NCBI GenBank assembly: GCA_015655225.1
Contig: JAATFK010000206.1
Coordinates: 1-10,894, forward strand
Direction: 5' to 3'
Source: Solirubrobacterales bacterium
GTDB lineage: Bacteria > Actinomycetota > Thermoleophilia > Solirubrobacterales > Solirubrobacteraceae
Length of the DNA stretch: 10,894 nt
Part shown: positions 1-6,643 of the stretch, piece after piece
Layout: every line of letters starts with the position of its first letter
How positions within the stretch are numbered: position 1 is the first letter of the stretch
Notes under the pieces: generated by a model
The model's database searches: none
The model's input: only the letters and a program-made list of their open reading frames with translations
What the model was told of the DNA's origin: nothing
Translations under genes and position numbers: made by a program

Positions 1-1115
1 CCGAGCTGCCCGGCATCGCCGTCGACTTCGTCGAGGGGCTGCACGTCGAGAACGGCCACATGACGCCGTACCTGATCCGCGACCAGGTGCGGATGGAGAC
101 GGTCTTCGAGAACCCGTACATCCTGATGACGACGAGACCGATCACGTCCGTCCAGGACCTGATGCCGGCGCTCGACCAGGTGATGCGCAGCCCGCGGCCG
201 CTCGTGATCCTGGCGGAGAGAATCGACGGCGCCGCGCTCGGCATGATCGTGCAGAACAACCAGCACGGCACGCTGCAGGCGGTCGCCGTGCGCGCGCCCG
301 GCTTCGGCCACCGGCGCGTCGCCTACCTGGAGGACCTCGCCGCCTTCACCGGCGGCCGCGTGATCAGCCCCGAGGCCGGCCTGACGCTCGAGCACGTGAG
401 AGCCGAGACGTTCGGCAGCGCCCGGCGCGTGATCGTGACGGAGGACTCGACCGTCTTCGTCGAGGGCGCCGGCAGCGCCGAGGCGGTCGACGCGCGGATG
501 GCGCAGATCCGCGTCGAGCTCGGCCGCGCCTCGCAGGAGAACGACGTGGACGCGCTCAGAGAGCGGCTCGCGCGGCTCTCCAGCCGGCTGGCGGTGATCC
601 GCGTCGGCGGCGCCACCGACGTCTAGCTGAAGGAGCGGCTCCGGCGGACCGAGGGGTCGCTCGCGGCGACGCGGGCGGCGATGTCGGAGGGGATCGTCCC
701 CGGCGGCGGCACCGCGCTGCTGCGCGCCGAGCGGGCGCTCGACGGGGTCCACCCGGAGGGCGACCGCGGGACCGGCGTCGACGTCGTGCGCCGCGTGCTG
801 AGCCAGCCGCTCTTCTGGATCGCGGCGAACGCGGGCTACGACGGCCAGGCGGTCGTCGACCAGGTCCGCGCGATGGACGACGGCCACGGGCTCGACGCGC
901 TCACGGGCGAGTTCGGCGACCTGTTCGCGGCCGGCGTGATCGATCCCGTGCGGGTCAACCGCCTGAGCCTCCAGCACGCGGCCTCGGTCGCCGCGCTGCT
1001 GCTGACGACGGAGGCGCTCGTGGCGGAGGAGCTGGTGGCGCAGCCGGGGGCGATCATCGCGCCGGGCTTCGGCGACCTCGCCGAGGGCCTCGCGCGCCCG
1101 TCGTCCCCGGTCTGA
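1..1115 (+). pseudogene. groEL: GroEL-type chaperonin paralogue, 5'-truncated by the window and interrupted by an in-frame stop
   Basis: The reading frame is open from base 3 and matches the apical, second intermediate and second equatorial parts of Hsp60. It shows a SPYF-like TPYL, the APGFGHRR segment, the VEGAG segment, EGIVPGGG and [11 protein letters not shown] at 624-626 stands exactly where GroEL reads Glu in its ATEVELKE segment, and the same frame then continues without any shift to TGA at 1113-1115. Counting back from the GGG loop, the codon for the catalytic ATPase residue Asp398 (E. coli numbering, from memory) is GGG (Gly) at 654-656; Asp495 in the IDP motif is kept. The C-terminus lacks the Gly-Met tail and ends PSSPV, which may be normal for this actinobacterial paralogue. 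Bases 681-1115 could be translated alone from ATG 681, but no good ribosome site precedes it. I infer a young pseudogene; a sequencing error at 624 is the main alternative. Confidence is high for the family and moderate for the loss of function. Confidence 0.85.
624..626 (+). other. In-frame TAG nonsense codon in the groEL-like gene
   Basis: The codon lies between the ATDV and LKER segments, where GroEL homologues have Glu. GAG to TAG needs a single base change, and the frame is undisturbed on both sides. No in-frame ATG or GTG occurs until ATG 681, so the downstream half would need readthrough or distant reinitiation. AAGGAG at 630-635 looks like a ribosome site but simply encodes Lys-Glu and has no start codon at the right distance. 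Confidence 0.85.
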
Positions 1116-1127
1116 TCCGGGTCAATC

Positions 1128-1140
1128 GGAGGAGGAGGAG
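1128..1140 (+). promoter_or_regulatory. Extended Shine-Dalgarno for the acetate transporter
   Basis: Four GGA units in a row followed by G give several overlapping AGGAG registers, with the last core ending 6 bases before ATG 1147. This fixes the start and suggests strong initiation. With only 31 bases between the upstream stop and this ATG, a separate promoter would have to lie mostly inside the groEL-like gene. Confidence 0.8.
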
Positions 1141-1146
1141 AGCAGC

Positions 1147-1803
1147 ATGTCCACGGTCCACGCAGACGTAGTAGGAAGCACTTCGAGGGCGGAGGCGGTG
1201 CAGGCGCCGCCGGCCGTGACGGGACTGGCGGCGGGCGACCCGACGGTCCTCGGGTTGCCGGCGTTCGCGGTCGGCTCGATCGCGCTCGGGCTCGCGCTGG
1301 TGGGGTACGTCTCTCCGGCCGCCGGCGGCGGCCCGCTGCCGATCATCTTCGCGATGACCGGCATCGGGCTGCTGCTCGCGACCGTCTGGGCGGCGGTGCT
1401 GGGGCAGACGATGGTCGCGACGATCTTCGGCCTCTTCAGCGGCTTCTGGCTCAGCTACACGGTGCTGGAGGTCGGGCTCGACCACAACTGGTTCGCGGTC
1501 CCGGCCGCCGACGTGCAGCACACGGTCGCGCTCTACCTGATCAGCTGGGCGGTCGTGATGGCGGCGCTGACGCTCGCCACGACGCGGCTGCCGGTCGCGT
1601 TCACGGCCGTGGTCGGGCTCGTCGTGCTCGCGCTCGTGCTGCTGATCATCGGGACGCTCGACACGAACGCGAGCATCACGAAGGCAGCCGGCTACGTGAC
1701 GCTCGTCTTCGCCGCGCTCGGCGTCTACCTGTTCCTCGGGGCCGCCTCCGTGGCCGGCGGCGGCAAGCCCTACCCGCTGGGGCCGCCGCTCGTGAAGGAC
1801 TGA
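1147..1803 (+). CDS. GPR1/FUN34/YaaH (SatP)-family acetate/succinate transporter
   Basis: The 218-residue protein should take up acetate or succinate, probably with protons, across the cytoplasmic membrane. That substrate is known from E. coli SatP and inferred here. After a polar N-terminus of about 30 residues comes DPTVLGL (31-37), the counterpart of the family signature NPAPLGL, so Asn and the first Pro-Ala are altered. Six hydrophobic helices follow, at about 35-55, 64-84, 91-108, 126-144, 148-169 and 180-200. The GLFSGFW segment (95-101) matches the conserved Ser/Gly-Phe-Trp region of the family. The C-terminal tail GGKPYPLGPP is also typical of bacterial members. The length fits the family (about 190-220). 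The start is set by the GGAGGAG run just upstream. The gene may be cotranscribed with the groEL-like gene, and its 3' end meets a convergent gene at a GC hairpin. The family call is firm; the substrate is uncertain because of the changed signature. Confidence 0.87.
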   Translation: MSTVHADVVGSTSRAEAVQAPPAVTGLAAGDPTVLGLPAFAVGSIALGLALVGYVSPAAGGGPLPIIFAMTGIGLLLATVWAAVLGQTMVATIFGLFSGFWLSYTVLEVGLDHNWFAVPAADVQHTVALYLISWAVVMAALTLATTRLPVAFTAVVGLVVLALVLLIIGTLDTNASITKAAGYVTLVFAALGVYLFLGAASVAGGGKPYPLGPPLVKD

Positions 1804-1811
1804 CCGGGCGC

Positions 1812-1845
1812 GTCCGCCGGCCGCCACGTCAGGCGGCCGGCGGGC
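1812..1845. terminator. Bidirectional GC hairpin between convergent genes
   Basis: The arms 1814-1825 and 1832-1843 are perfectly complementary (12 bp, all G-C pairs), with the 6-base loop ACGTCA. A G-T and a G-C pair can extend it to 1812/1845. It follows the transporter stop codon by about 10 bases. The stop codon of the opposite-strand gene (1829-1831) lies in the loop, and that gene's last codons form one arm. There is no T tract on either side, so U-independent or Rho-assisted termination of the actinobacterial kind is the likely mode. Confidence 0.6.
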
Positions 1846-2146
1846 CCTCCAGCTCGAGCACGTCGAACGACCAGATCTCGCTCGCGGTCCCGACCGGGCC
1901 GCCGGTGCGGTGCTGGGCGTGGCCGGCGGCGAAGTCCTGGCTCGCGACCCAGGCCGTGAAGTCCTCCTCGGACGCCCACCGGGTGATCACGAGGCAGACC
2001 TCTCGGTCGTCGTTGGGGCGCAGCAGCTCGAAGGCCTCGAAGCCGGGGGCGCTCGAGACTCTTCCGGCGCGGGTGGCGAAGCGCTGCTCGAACTCGGCGA
2101 AGCGCTCGCGCGGGACGGTGATGGCGTTGATCTTGACGATGCTCAT
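1829..2146 (-). CDS. mhuD: MhuD/IsdG-type heme-degrading monooxygenase (ABM-fold)
   Basis: The 105-residue single-domain protein belongs to the antibiotic-biosynthesis-monooxygenase fold. It closely follows mycobacterial MhuD as I remember it: it begins MSIVKINAITVP, continues with an ExRFA.RAG.V segment and PGFEAFELLRP (34-44), then VITRW (53-57). The residues MhuD needs are present: Asn7, Trp66 and a heme-ligand His at 76 (His75 in MhuD, with one extra residue here). The expected role is oxygen-dependent opening of cytoplasmic heme to release iron; whether CO is made, as in IsdG or not as in MhuD, cannot be read here. I chose ATG 2146 because the family starts exactly there; the frame stays open upstream to 2380 but that stretch is unlike any family member and antisense to the next gene. 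No Shine-Dalgarno precedes the ATG, while a TACGAT -10 lies 7 bases upstream, suggesting leaderless translation. Confidence 0.82.
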   Translation of the reverse strand: MSIVKINAITVPRERFAEFEQRFATRAGRVSSAPGFEAFELLRPNDDREVCLVITRWASEEDFTAWVASQDFAAGHAQHRTGGPVGTASEIWSFDVLELEGPPAA

Positions 2147-2153
2147 GTCAGCA

Positions 2154-2159
2154 ATCGTA
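2154..2159 (-). promoter_or_regulatory. Predicted -10 element (TACGAT) for leaderless heme oxygenase mRNA
   Basis: Read on the minus strand, TACGAT fits TANNNT and ends 7 bases before the A of ATG 2146, placing transcription start at or next to the start codon. No convincing -35 hexamer is seen. The intergenic region shared with the divergent hydrolase gene is only 58 bases. No obvious iron box such as a TTAGG-type dyad was seen. Confidence 0.45.
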
Positions 2160-2204
2160 TGGAAGTCGCCCCGGCGACCCGTGGACTGTGAGAGGGTCTG
2201 CGAC

Positions 2205-4460
2205 ATGGAGAGAGCTGTCGTGTCGCGGCGATGCTGGTCCGCGGCTGTGCTGGTGGTGGTCGGCGCGCTCGCGGGCGTCCTCGCGTGGAGCGCGAGCGCC
2301 CAGGCGTTCAGCGCGCGCGGCAGCGTCGAGCAGGTCGACGTGACCGGCGCCGCGGCGGGCGCGCGGATCGCCCTGTCCAACGCGCGCGGCGCGACGGTGC
2401 AGACGCGCCGCGTCGACCGGCTCGGCGCCGCCCTCTTCCGCGACGTCCGGCCGGGCAGCGGCTACCGCGTCCGCCTGACCGCACCGGGCCGCCCGCTCGC
2501 GAGAGCCGCCCAGTCGCCGCCGCTGACGGTCCTCTCGACCCGCTCGGCGCCGCCGACCACGGCCGGCTACCGCCAGCGCCTCCCGACCACCGGCTACGGC
2601 TACCTGACGACGCGCGACGGCACGAAGCTCGCGATCGACGTCCACCTGCCGACCGGCGCCGCCTCGAAGCCCTACCCGACGCTGATCGAGTACTCCGGCT
2701 ACGGCTACGCCGATCCCAGCGGCGGCCAGAGCTCGATCGCGCAGATCGCGAACCTGCTCGGCTTCGCCGTCGTCGACGTGAACATGCGCGGCACCGGCTG
2801 CTCCGGCGGCGCCTTCGACTACTTCGAGCCCCTGCAGGGCCTCGACGGCTACGACGTGATCGAGACGGTCGCGCGTCAGCCCTGGGTGCTCGGCCACAAG
2901 GTCGGGATGATGGGGATCTCCTACGGCGGCATCAGCCAGCTGTTCGTCGGCGCGACACGGCCGCCGAGCCTGGAGGCGATCGCCCCGCTGTCGGTGATCG
3001 ACAACACCGCCACGACGCTCTATCCGGGCGGGATCCTCAACACCGGCTTCGCGCTCTCGTGGGCGAAGGACCGCGTGCACGACGCGCTCCCCGCCTCCGC
3101 GACCGGCGGCCAGCCGTGGGCGCTCGCGCGGATCCGCGGCGGCGACGCGACCTGCAGGGCGAACCAGGCGCTGCACGCCGAGGCGGTCAACCTGCTGGCG
3201 AAGATCGACGCGAACCAGTACTACGTGCCGAAGGTCGCCGACCCGCTGTCGCCGGTCACCTTCGTCCACAAGATCGACGTGCCGACCTACCTCGCCTGCC
3301 AGTGGACCGACGAGCAGACCGGCGGCCACTGCCCCGACCTCGCCGAGCACTTCACCGGCACGTCGAAGAAGTGGTTCACCTTCACGAACGGGACGCACAT
3401 CGACTCGCTCGACCCGGCGACGTTCGACCGCTGGTACGACTTCCTCGAGCTGTACGTCGCCCACCGAGCGCCCGCGCTGCCACCGGCGCTGAGAGCGCTC
3501 GCACCGACCGTCTTCCAGACCGCGATGGGCGTCGCGAACGTGATGCTGCCGGCCGACCCGATCCAGACGCAGCCGACCTACGCCAGCGCCCTGGCGGCCT
3601 TCCAGGCGCTCCCGCGGGTCCGGATCCTGTTCGACAATGGCGCCGGCGGCACGCCCGGCGCGCCGGTCCCCGCCTTCGAGCAGTCGTTCCCCAGCTTCCC
3701 GCTGCCCGGCACGCAGGCGCGCTCGTGGTACCTCGCGCCCGGCGGCGCGCTCGCCGACGCGAAGCCCGCCGCCTCCGGCGTCGACCGCTTCACCTGGAAC
3801 CCGCGCGCCCGCTCGGCGACGAGCTTCAGCGGCGACACGGCGGCCGGCCCCGGCGGCCTCTGGACCGCGACGCCGACCTACCACTGGCAGCAGAATCCGC
3901 GCGGCAGCGCCGTCTCCTACGTGAGCGCGCCGCTGTCCACGACCACGACGGTCGTCGGCGCCGGCTCGGTGCAGGCGTGGGTGCGCTCGCCGGCGTCGAG
4001 CGTCGACCTCCAGGTGACCGTCTCGGAGGTGCGCCCGGACGGCAGGGAGAGCTTCGTGCAGGACGGCTGGCTGCGCACGAGCGCGCGCAGGCTCGCGCGC
4101 GGCAGCACCGCGCTGGAGCCGGTCCTGAGCCTGCGCAGAGCCGACGCCGCGCCGCTGCCCAAGCGCGGCTACGCGGCCGTCACGATCCCGCTCTACTACG
4201 AGGGCCACGTCTACCGCACCGGCTCGCGGCTGCGGATCACGATCGGCGCCGCCGGCGGCGACCAGCCGGTCTGGGCGTTCGGCGACACGCTCCCGAGAGG
4301 GAGGACGACGGTCGACGTCGCGCACACGGCCGCGATGCCGTCGCGGGTCGTCCTGCCGGTCGTCCCCGGGATCGCGGTCCCGACCGGGCTGCCGCCGTGC
4401 CCGAGCCTGCGCGGCGAGGCGTGCCGCGCCTACGTGCCGCTCGCGAACGCCGCCGGTTGA
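2205..4460 (+). CDS. Secreted CocE/NonD-family (peptidase S15) alpha/beta hydrolase
   Basis: The 751-residue precursor has a classical signal peptide: Arg-rich start, hydrophobic core at 11-28 and an Ala-Gln-Ala site, cleavage expected after residue 34. Residues about 35-110 form an extra beta-rich, Ig/carboxypeptidase-regulatory-like segment. The hydrolase domain (about 125-430) has DGTKLAIDVHLPTG, the oxyanion-side MRGTGCSGG, and the nucleophile elbow GISYGG with Ser239. Asp369 (QWTD) and His398 (NGTH) are plausible triad partners. The C-terminal third (about 560-745) is the jelly-roll PepX_C domain, with RSPASSVDLQVTVSEVRPDG. Family members cleave Xaa-Pro peptides, acyl esters or beta-lactam side chains; the substrate here is unknown. 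ATG 2205 is chosen because it begins the signal peptide and GAGAGGG lies 8 bases upstream; GTG 2220 is a possible alternative. The open frame upstream to 1905 is antisense to the heme oxygenase and is rejected. Confidence 0.86.
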   Translation: MERAVVSRRCWSAAVLVVVGALAGVLAWSASAQAFSARGSVEQVDVTGAAAGARIALSNARGATVQTRRVDRLGAALFRDVRPGSGYRVRLTAPGRPLARAAQSPPLTVLSTRSAPPTTAGYRQRLPTTGYGYLTTRDGTKLAIDVHLPTGAASKPYPTLIEYSGYGYADPSGGQSSIAQIANLLGFAVVDVNMRGTGCSGGAFDYFEPLQGLDGYDVIETVARQPWVLGHKVGMMGISYGGISQLFVGATRPPSLEAIAPLSVIDNTATTLYPGGILNTGFALSWAKDRVHDALPASATGGQPWALARIRGGDATCRANQALHAEAVNLLAKIDANQYYVPKVADPLSPVTFVHKIDVPTYLACQWTDEQTGGHCPDLAEHFTGTSKKWFTFTNGTHIDSLDPATFDRWYDFLELYVAHRAPALPPALRALAPTVFQTAMGVANVMLPADPIQTQPTYASALAAFQALPRVRILFDNGAGGTPGAPVPAFEQSFPSFPLPGTQARSWYLAPGGALADAKPAASGVDRFTWNPRARSATSFSGDTAAGPGGLWTATPTYHWQQNPRGSAVSYVSAPLSTTTTVVGAGSVQAWVRSPASSVDLQVTVSEVRPDGRESFVQDGWLRTSARRLARGSTALEPVLSLRRADAAPLPKRGYAAVTIPLYYEGHVYRTGSRLRITIGAAGGDQPVWAFGDTLPRGRTTVDVAHTAAMPSRVVLPVVPGIAVPTGLPPCPSLRGEACRAYVPLANAAG

Positions 4461-4465
4461 GCGCG

Positions 4466-4484
4466 GCCCGCCGGTCGGGCGGGC
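4466..4484 (+). terminator. Short GC hairpin after the hydrolase gene
   Basis: GCCCGCC (4466-4472) pairs with GGCGGGC (4478-4484) around a 5-base loop, 5 bases after the hydrolase stop. There is no T tract. The right arm directly abuts the predicted -10 of the next gene, so this could act as a weak terminator, an operator, or be chance in GC-rich DNA. Confidence 0.35.
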
Positions 4485-4490
4485 TATCGT
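4485..4490 (+). promoter_or_regulatory. Predicted -10 element (TATCGT) for leaderless FKBP mRNA
   Basis: TATCGT fits TANNNT and stands 7 bases before ATG 4498, the same spacing as at the heme oxygenase gene. No Shine-Dalgarno lies between. It argues for ATG 4498 over GTG 4489, which would fall inside this element. Confidence 0.45.
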
Positions 4491-4497
4491 GGGTCCC

Positions 4498-4878
4498 ATG
4501 ACCACGAACGAGAAGCCCACAGTTGAGGTCCCGGCCGACGAGCCCGGCTACGACGAGCTCGTGCTCGACGAGATCGTCGTCGGGGACGGCGACGAGGCGG
4601 TCGCCGGGAAGATCGTGGAGGTGCACTACGTCGGCGTCTCCTTCAGAAGCGGCGAGCAGTTCGACGCCTCCTGGGACCGGGGCGACACCTTCAAGTTCGG
4701 CCTCGGCAAGGGCCAGGTGATCGCCGGCTGGGATCGCGGCGTCGCCGGGATGAGAGTCGGCGGCCGTCGCCGCATCACGATCCCGTCGAACCTCGCCTAC
4801 GGCAGACGCGGCGCCGGTGGCGTGATCGGGCCGGACGAGACGCTCGTCTTCGTCGTCGACCTGATCGCCGTTCGCTGA
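4498..4878 (+). CDS. FKBP-type peptidyl-prolyl cis-trans isomerase
   Basis: This 126-residue cytoplasmic protein has no signal peptide. It has an acidic N-terminal stretch of about 24 residues and then one complete FKBP domain (25-126). The FK506/proline pocket residues known from human FKBP12 are present: Tyr44, Phe55-Asp56, Phe67 in the FKFGLGKG segment, Val74-Ile75 and Trp78 in VIAGWDRG, Tyr101 in LAYGRRG, and Phe118 in LVFVVDL. The His87 position of FKBP12 is Ala here, which is common in bacterial members. It should catalyse prolyl isomerisation during protein folding; clients are unknown. The methyltransferase gene begins 5 bases after its stop codon, so the two probably share a transcript. 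Three of its arginines (50, 86, 103) are encoded by AGA. ATG 4498 is preferred over GTG 4489 because of the -10 element. The assignment is firm. Confidence 0.92.
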   Translation: MTTNEKPTVEVPADEPGYDELVLDEIVVGDGDEAVAGKIVEVHYVGVSFRSGEQFDASWDRGDTFKFGLGKGQVIAGWDRGVAGMRVGGRRRITIPSNLAYGRRGAGGVIGPDETLVFVVDLIAVR

Positions 4879-4883
4879 GCGAG

Positions 4884-5684
4884 GTGGACGCCGAGCGCAG
4901 ACGGCTCCGCAGCCACGCCTTCGGCGAGGCGGCCGAGCTGTACGACCGCCGCCGCCCCGGCTACCCGCCGGAGCTGCTCGACGACGCGATCGCGACCGCC
5001 GCCGCCAGCGGTCCCGTCGAGCGGGCGCTCGAGGCGGGCGCCGGCACCGGCCGCGCGACGCTCGCGCTCGCCCGGCGCGGGATCCGCGTCGACGCGGTCG
5101 AGCACGACCCGCAGATGGCGGCGGTCGCGCGCGCGGCGGTCGCCGGCCTCGCGGTCGACGTCCACGTCGGCGCCTTCGAGGAGTGGCGCGGCGAGGAGGG
5201 CGCCTACGACCTCGTCTTCTCGGCGCAGGCGTGGCACTGGATCGACCCCGAGCGCGGCCTCGCGGTCGCGCGCCGGGCGCTGCGGCCGGGCGGCGCGATC
5301 GCGCTCTTCTGGAACCTCTCCGAGCGGCGCGAGGATTCGCTGCGCAGGGCCCTCGACGCGGCGTACGAGCCGTGGGCGCCGGAGCTGATCGGGACCTCGA
5401 TCATGAACCACTCCTCCGGCGGGCGGATCGACCCCGTCACGCTCGCGGGCGACGGCTTCGACGATCCGCGCGTGCGCTCCTACCGCTGGAGCCGGAGCTA
5501 CGACGCGGTCGCCTACGGCGAGCTGCTGCAGACCCACTCCGACCACCGCCTGCTCCCGCCCGAGCGGCTCACGGGACTGATCGAGGCGGTGGAGGAGACG
5601 GTCCGCGAGGCCGGCGGCGGCGAGATCGTGCTCGACTACCGCGCCGACCTCGTCACCGCCGTCCGCTCAGACGCCGTCGCCTAG
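4884..5684 (+). CDS. Class I SAM-dependent methyltransferase
   Basis: The 266-residue soluble enzyme of the Methyltransf_11/UbiE-like type starts with the FGEAAELYDRRRPGYP signature (13-28) often seen in this subfamily. SAM-binding motif I is ALEAGAGTGRAT (48-59). The acidic residue after strand 2 is Glu73 in VEHD. Motif II covers YDLVFSAQAWHWID (108-121), and ALRPGGAIALFWN (132-144) is motif III. The C-terminal half, which should define the acceptor substrate, has no feature that I can tie to a substrate, so the methyl acceptor is unknown. The GTG start at 4884 lies 5 bases after the FKBP stop, which favours coupled translation. No strong Shine-Dalgarno is present, only a GAGCGAGG-like stretch. 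The 3' end overlaps the catalase gene by four bases: both stop codons are read from one CTAG at 5681-5684. Family certain, role unknown. Confidence 0.88.
   Translation: MDAERRRLRSHAFGEAAELYDRRRPGYPPELLDDAIATAAASGPVERALEAGAGTGRATLALARRGIRVDAVEHDPQMAAVARAAVAGLAVDVHVGAFEEWRGEEGAYDLVFSAQAWHWIDPERGLAVARRALRPGGAIALFWNLSERREDSLRRALDAAYEPWAPELIGTSIMNHSSGGRIDPVTLAGDGFDDPRVRSYRWSRSYDAVAYGELLQTHSDHRLLPPERLTGLIEAVEETVREAGGGEIVLDYRADLVTAVRSDAVA
5681..5684. other. Shared CTAG stop site of convergent genes
   Basis: TAG at 5682-5684 ends the methyltransferase on the plus strand, and TAG read from 5683 to 5681 ends the catalase on the minus strand. Being self-complementary, CTAG serves both. No hairpin terminator is evident on either side, so the transcripts probably run into each other. 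Confidence 0.8.
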
Positions 5685-6625
5685 TTCGCGACGTCGCCGG
5701 TCACCTTTCTCGGCAGGCCCGCGGCGCTGCGGAGCTTGTCGGCGATCTCTCTCACCTCGGCCGGGTCGGGACCGGGCGCGAAGACCGACGGCTGCGGCGG
5801 CAGGTCGTTCGCGAGCGCGCCCTCGGGGTGCGTCTCCTCGGCGACGAAGAGATCCTCGCCGGTCTCCGGGTGGGGACCGTTGAAGACGGCGCCGATCTCG
5901 AGGAAGTCGCTCGGCGAGAAGCGGTAGAGCTTGAGGTGCTCGCCGCGTCTGATGTGCGGCTGGCACTCGGGGATTCTGTCGGTCGGGATCCGCGGCGAGG
6001 GGAACAGTCTCATCAGGTTCGCGCCGGTCAGGTTCTCCAGGGCGCGGGCGTAGGCGACCTGGTGGACGCCGCCGCGCACGAGCAGGTAGCCGGTCAGCGC
6101 GCGGGCGGCCGGGTGCTCGACCATCTCGTAGACGCGCAGCTTGCCGCTGCGGGCTCCGGTCTCGAGGAAGAAGTTGTGCGTCAGGTCCTCGATCAGGTCG
6201 CCGGAGGAAAAGACGTTGTCGCCCGTCCACGGGTGGCCCATCGAGTCCTGCACGACCGCGCCGGCGCCGCCCGGAGCGAGGTAGTGGTGCGTGTTGCGGG
6301 CGTCTCTGACGCCGGCAAGCCCGTCGCCGGGGCCTCTTCTACCGGTCGGGTCGTTGTCGGCGGTGCCGGTCAGCATCGTGTTGATCGCGGTCGAGACCAG
6401 CTCGATGTGGCCGAACTCCTCCGCCGCGATCGACGCGATCAGGTCGTAGAACGGCCGCGCGCCCTGCCGATTGCGGAAGTTGAACGACTGGTACGTGTAG
6501 TTCATGAAGGTCGACATCTCGCCGAACTTCCCACCCAGCAGCTCCTGGACAGCGGCAGCCCCGTTCGGGTCGGGGTTCGACGGCGGCGGCAGCTCGGTCT
6601 GGAGACGGTCGAGGCGAAGAATCAT
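5681..6625 (-). CDS. Manganese catalase (non-heme, dimanganese)
   Basis: The 314-residue enzyme disproportionates hydrogen peroxide to water and oxygen with a dimanganese centre. All family ligands are seen with the usual spacing: Glu36 in KFGEMST, Glu70 and His73 in AAEEFGH, Glu155 in FFLETGAR and His188 in GGVHQVAY. The conserved YQSFNFRNRQG segment follows the first ligand helix. There is no signal peptide, so it is cytoplasmic, and its length is normal. ATG 6625 is fixed by a perfect AGGAGGAA 7 bases upstream. Eighteen bases before the ATG begins a 15-bp palindrome with the 7-1-7 form of Fur/PerR operators, and the divergent neighbour encodes a Fur-family protein, so peroxide- or metal-dependent repression by that protein is likely (inference). 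It meets the methyltransferase gene tail to tail. The identification is firm. Confidence 0.95.
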   Translation of the reverse strand: MILRLDRLQTELPPPSNPDPNGAAAVQELLGGKFGEMSTFMNYTYQSFNFRNRQGARPFYDLIASIAAEEFGHIELVSTAINTMLTGTADNDPTGRRGPGDGLAGVRDARNTHHYLAPGGAGAVVQDSMGHPWTGDNVFSSGDLIEDLTHNFFLETGARSGKLRVYEMVEHPAARALTGYLLVRGGVHQVAYARALENLTGANLMRLFPSPRIPTDRIPECQPHIRRGEHLKLYRFSPSDFLEIGAVFNGPHPETGEDLFVAEETHPEGALANDLPPQPSVFAPGPDPAEVREIADKLRSAAGLPRKVTGDVAN

Positions 6626-6632
6626 GTAACGG

Positions 6633-6640
6633 TTCCTCCT
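6633..6640 (-). promoter_or_regulatory. Strong Shine-Dalgarno of the manganese catalase gene
   Basis: AGGAGGAA on the minus strand lies 7 bases before ATG 6625 and fixes the start. It sits only 3 bases from the edge of the 7-1-7 palindrome, so a protein bound there would also cover the beginning of the message region. Confidence 0.85.
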
Positions 6641-6643
6641 ACA

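Noticed and set aside
630..635. AAGGAG as a reinitiation ribosome site after the TAG
   Set aside because: No start codon follows within a usable distance, and the bases encode the conserved Lys-Glu of GroEL.
1905..2204. N-terminal extension of the hydrolase to 1905
   Set aside because: It would be antisense to the heme oxygenase and bury the signal peptide about 100 residues inside the protein.
2147..2380. N-terminal extension of the heme oxygenase to 2380
   Set aside because: MhuD relatives begin at MSIVKIN; the extension has no similarity and would overlap the divergent hydrolase promoter and signal peptide codons.
4489..4497. GTG 4489 as start of the FKBP
   Set aside because: It overlaps the TATCGT element, lacks a ribosome site and adds only Met-Gly-Pro before the better ATG.
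2148..4520. A 790-residue open frame antisense to the hydrolase gene
   Set aside because: Its composition is Arg/Ala/Gly/Asp-rich low complexity with no motif, whereas the plus strand encodes a complete signal peptide, Ser-His-Asp hydrolase and PepX_C domain. Long antisense frames are expected at this GC content.
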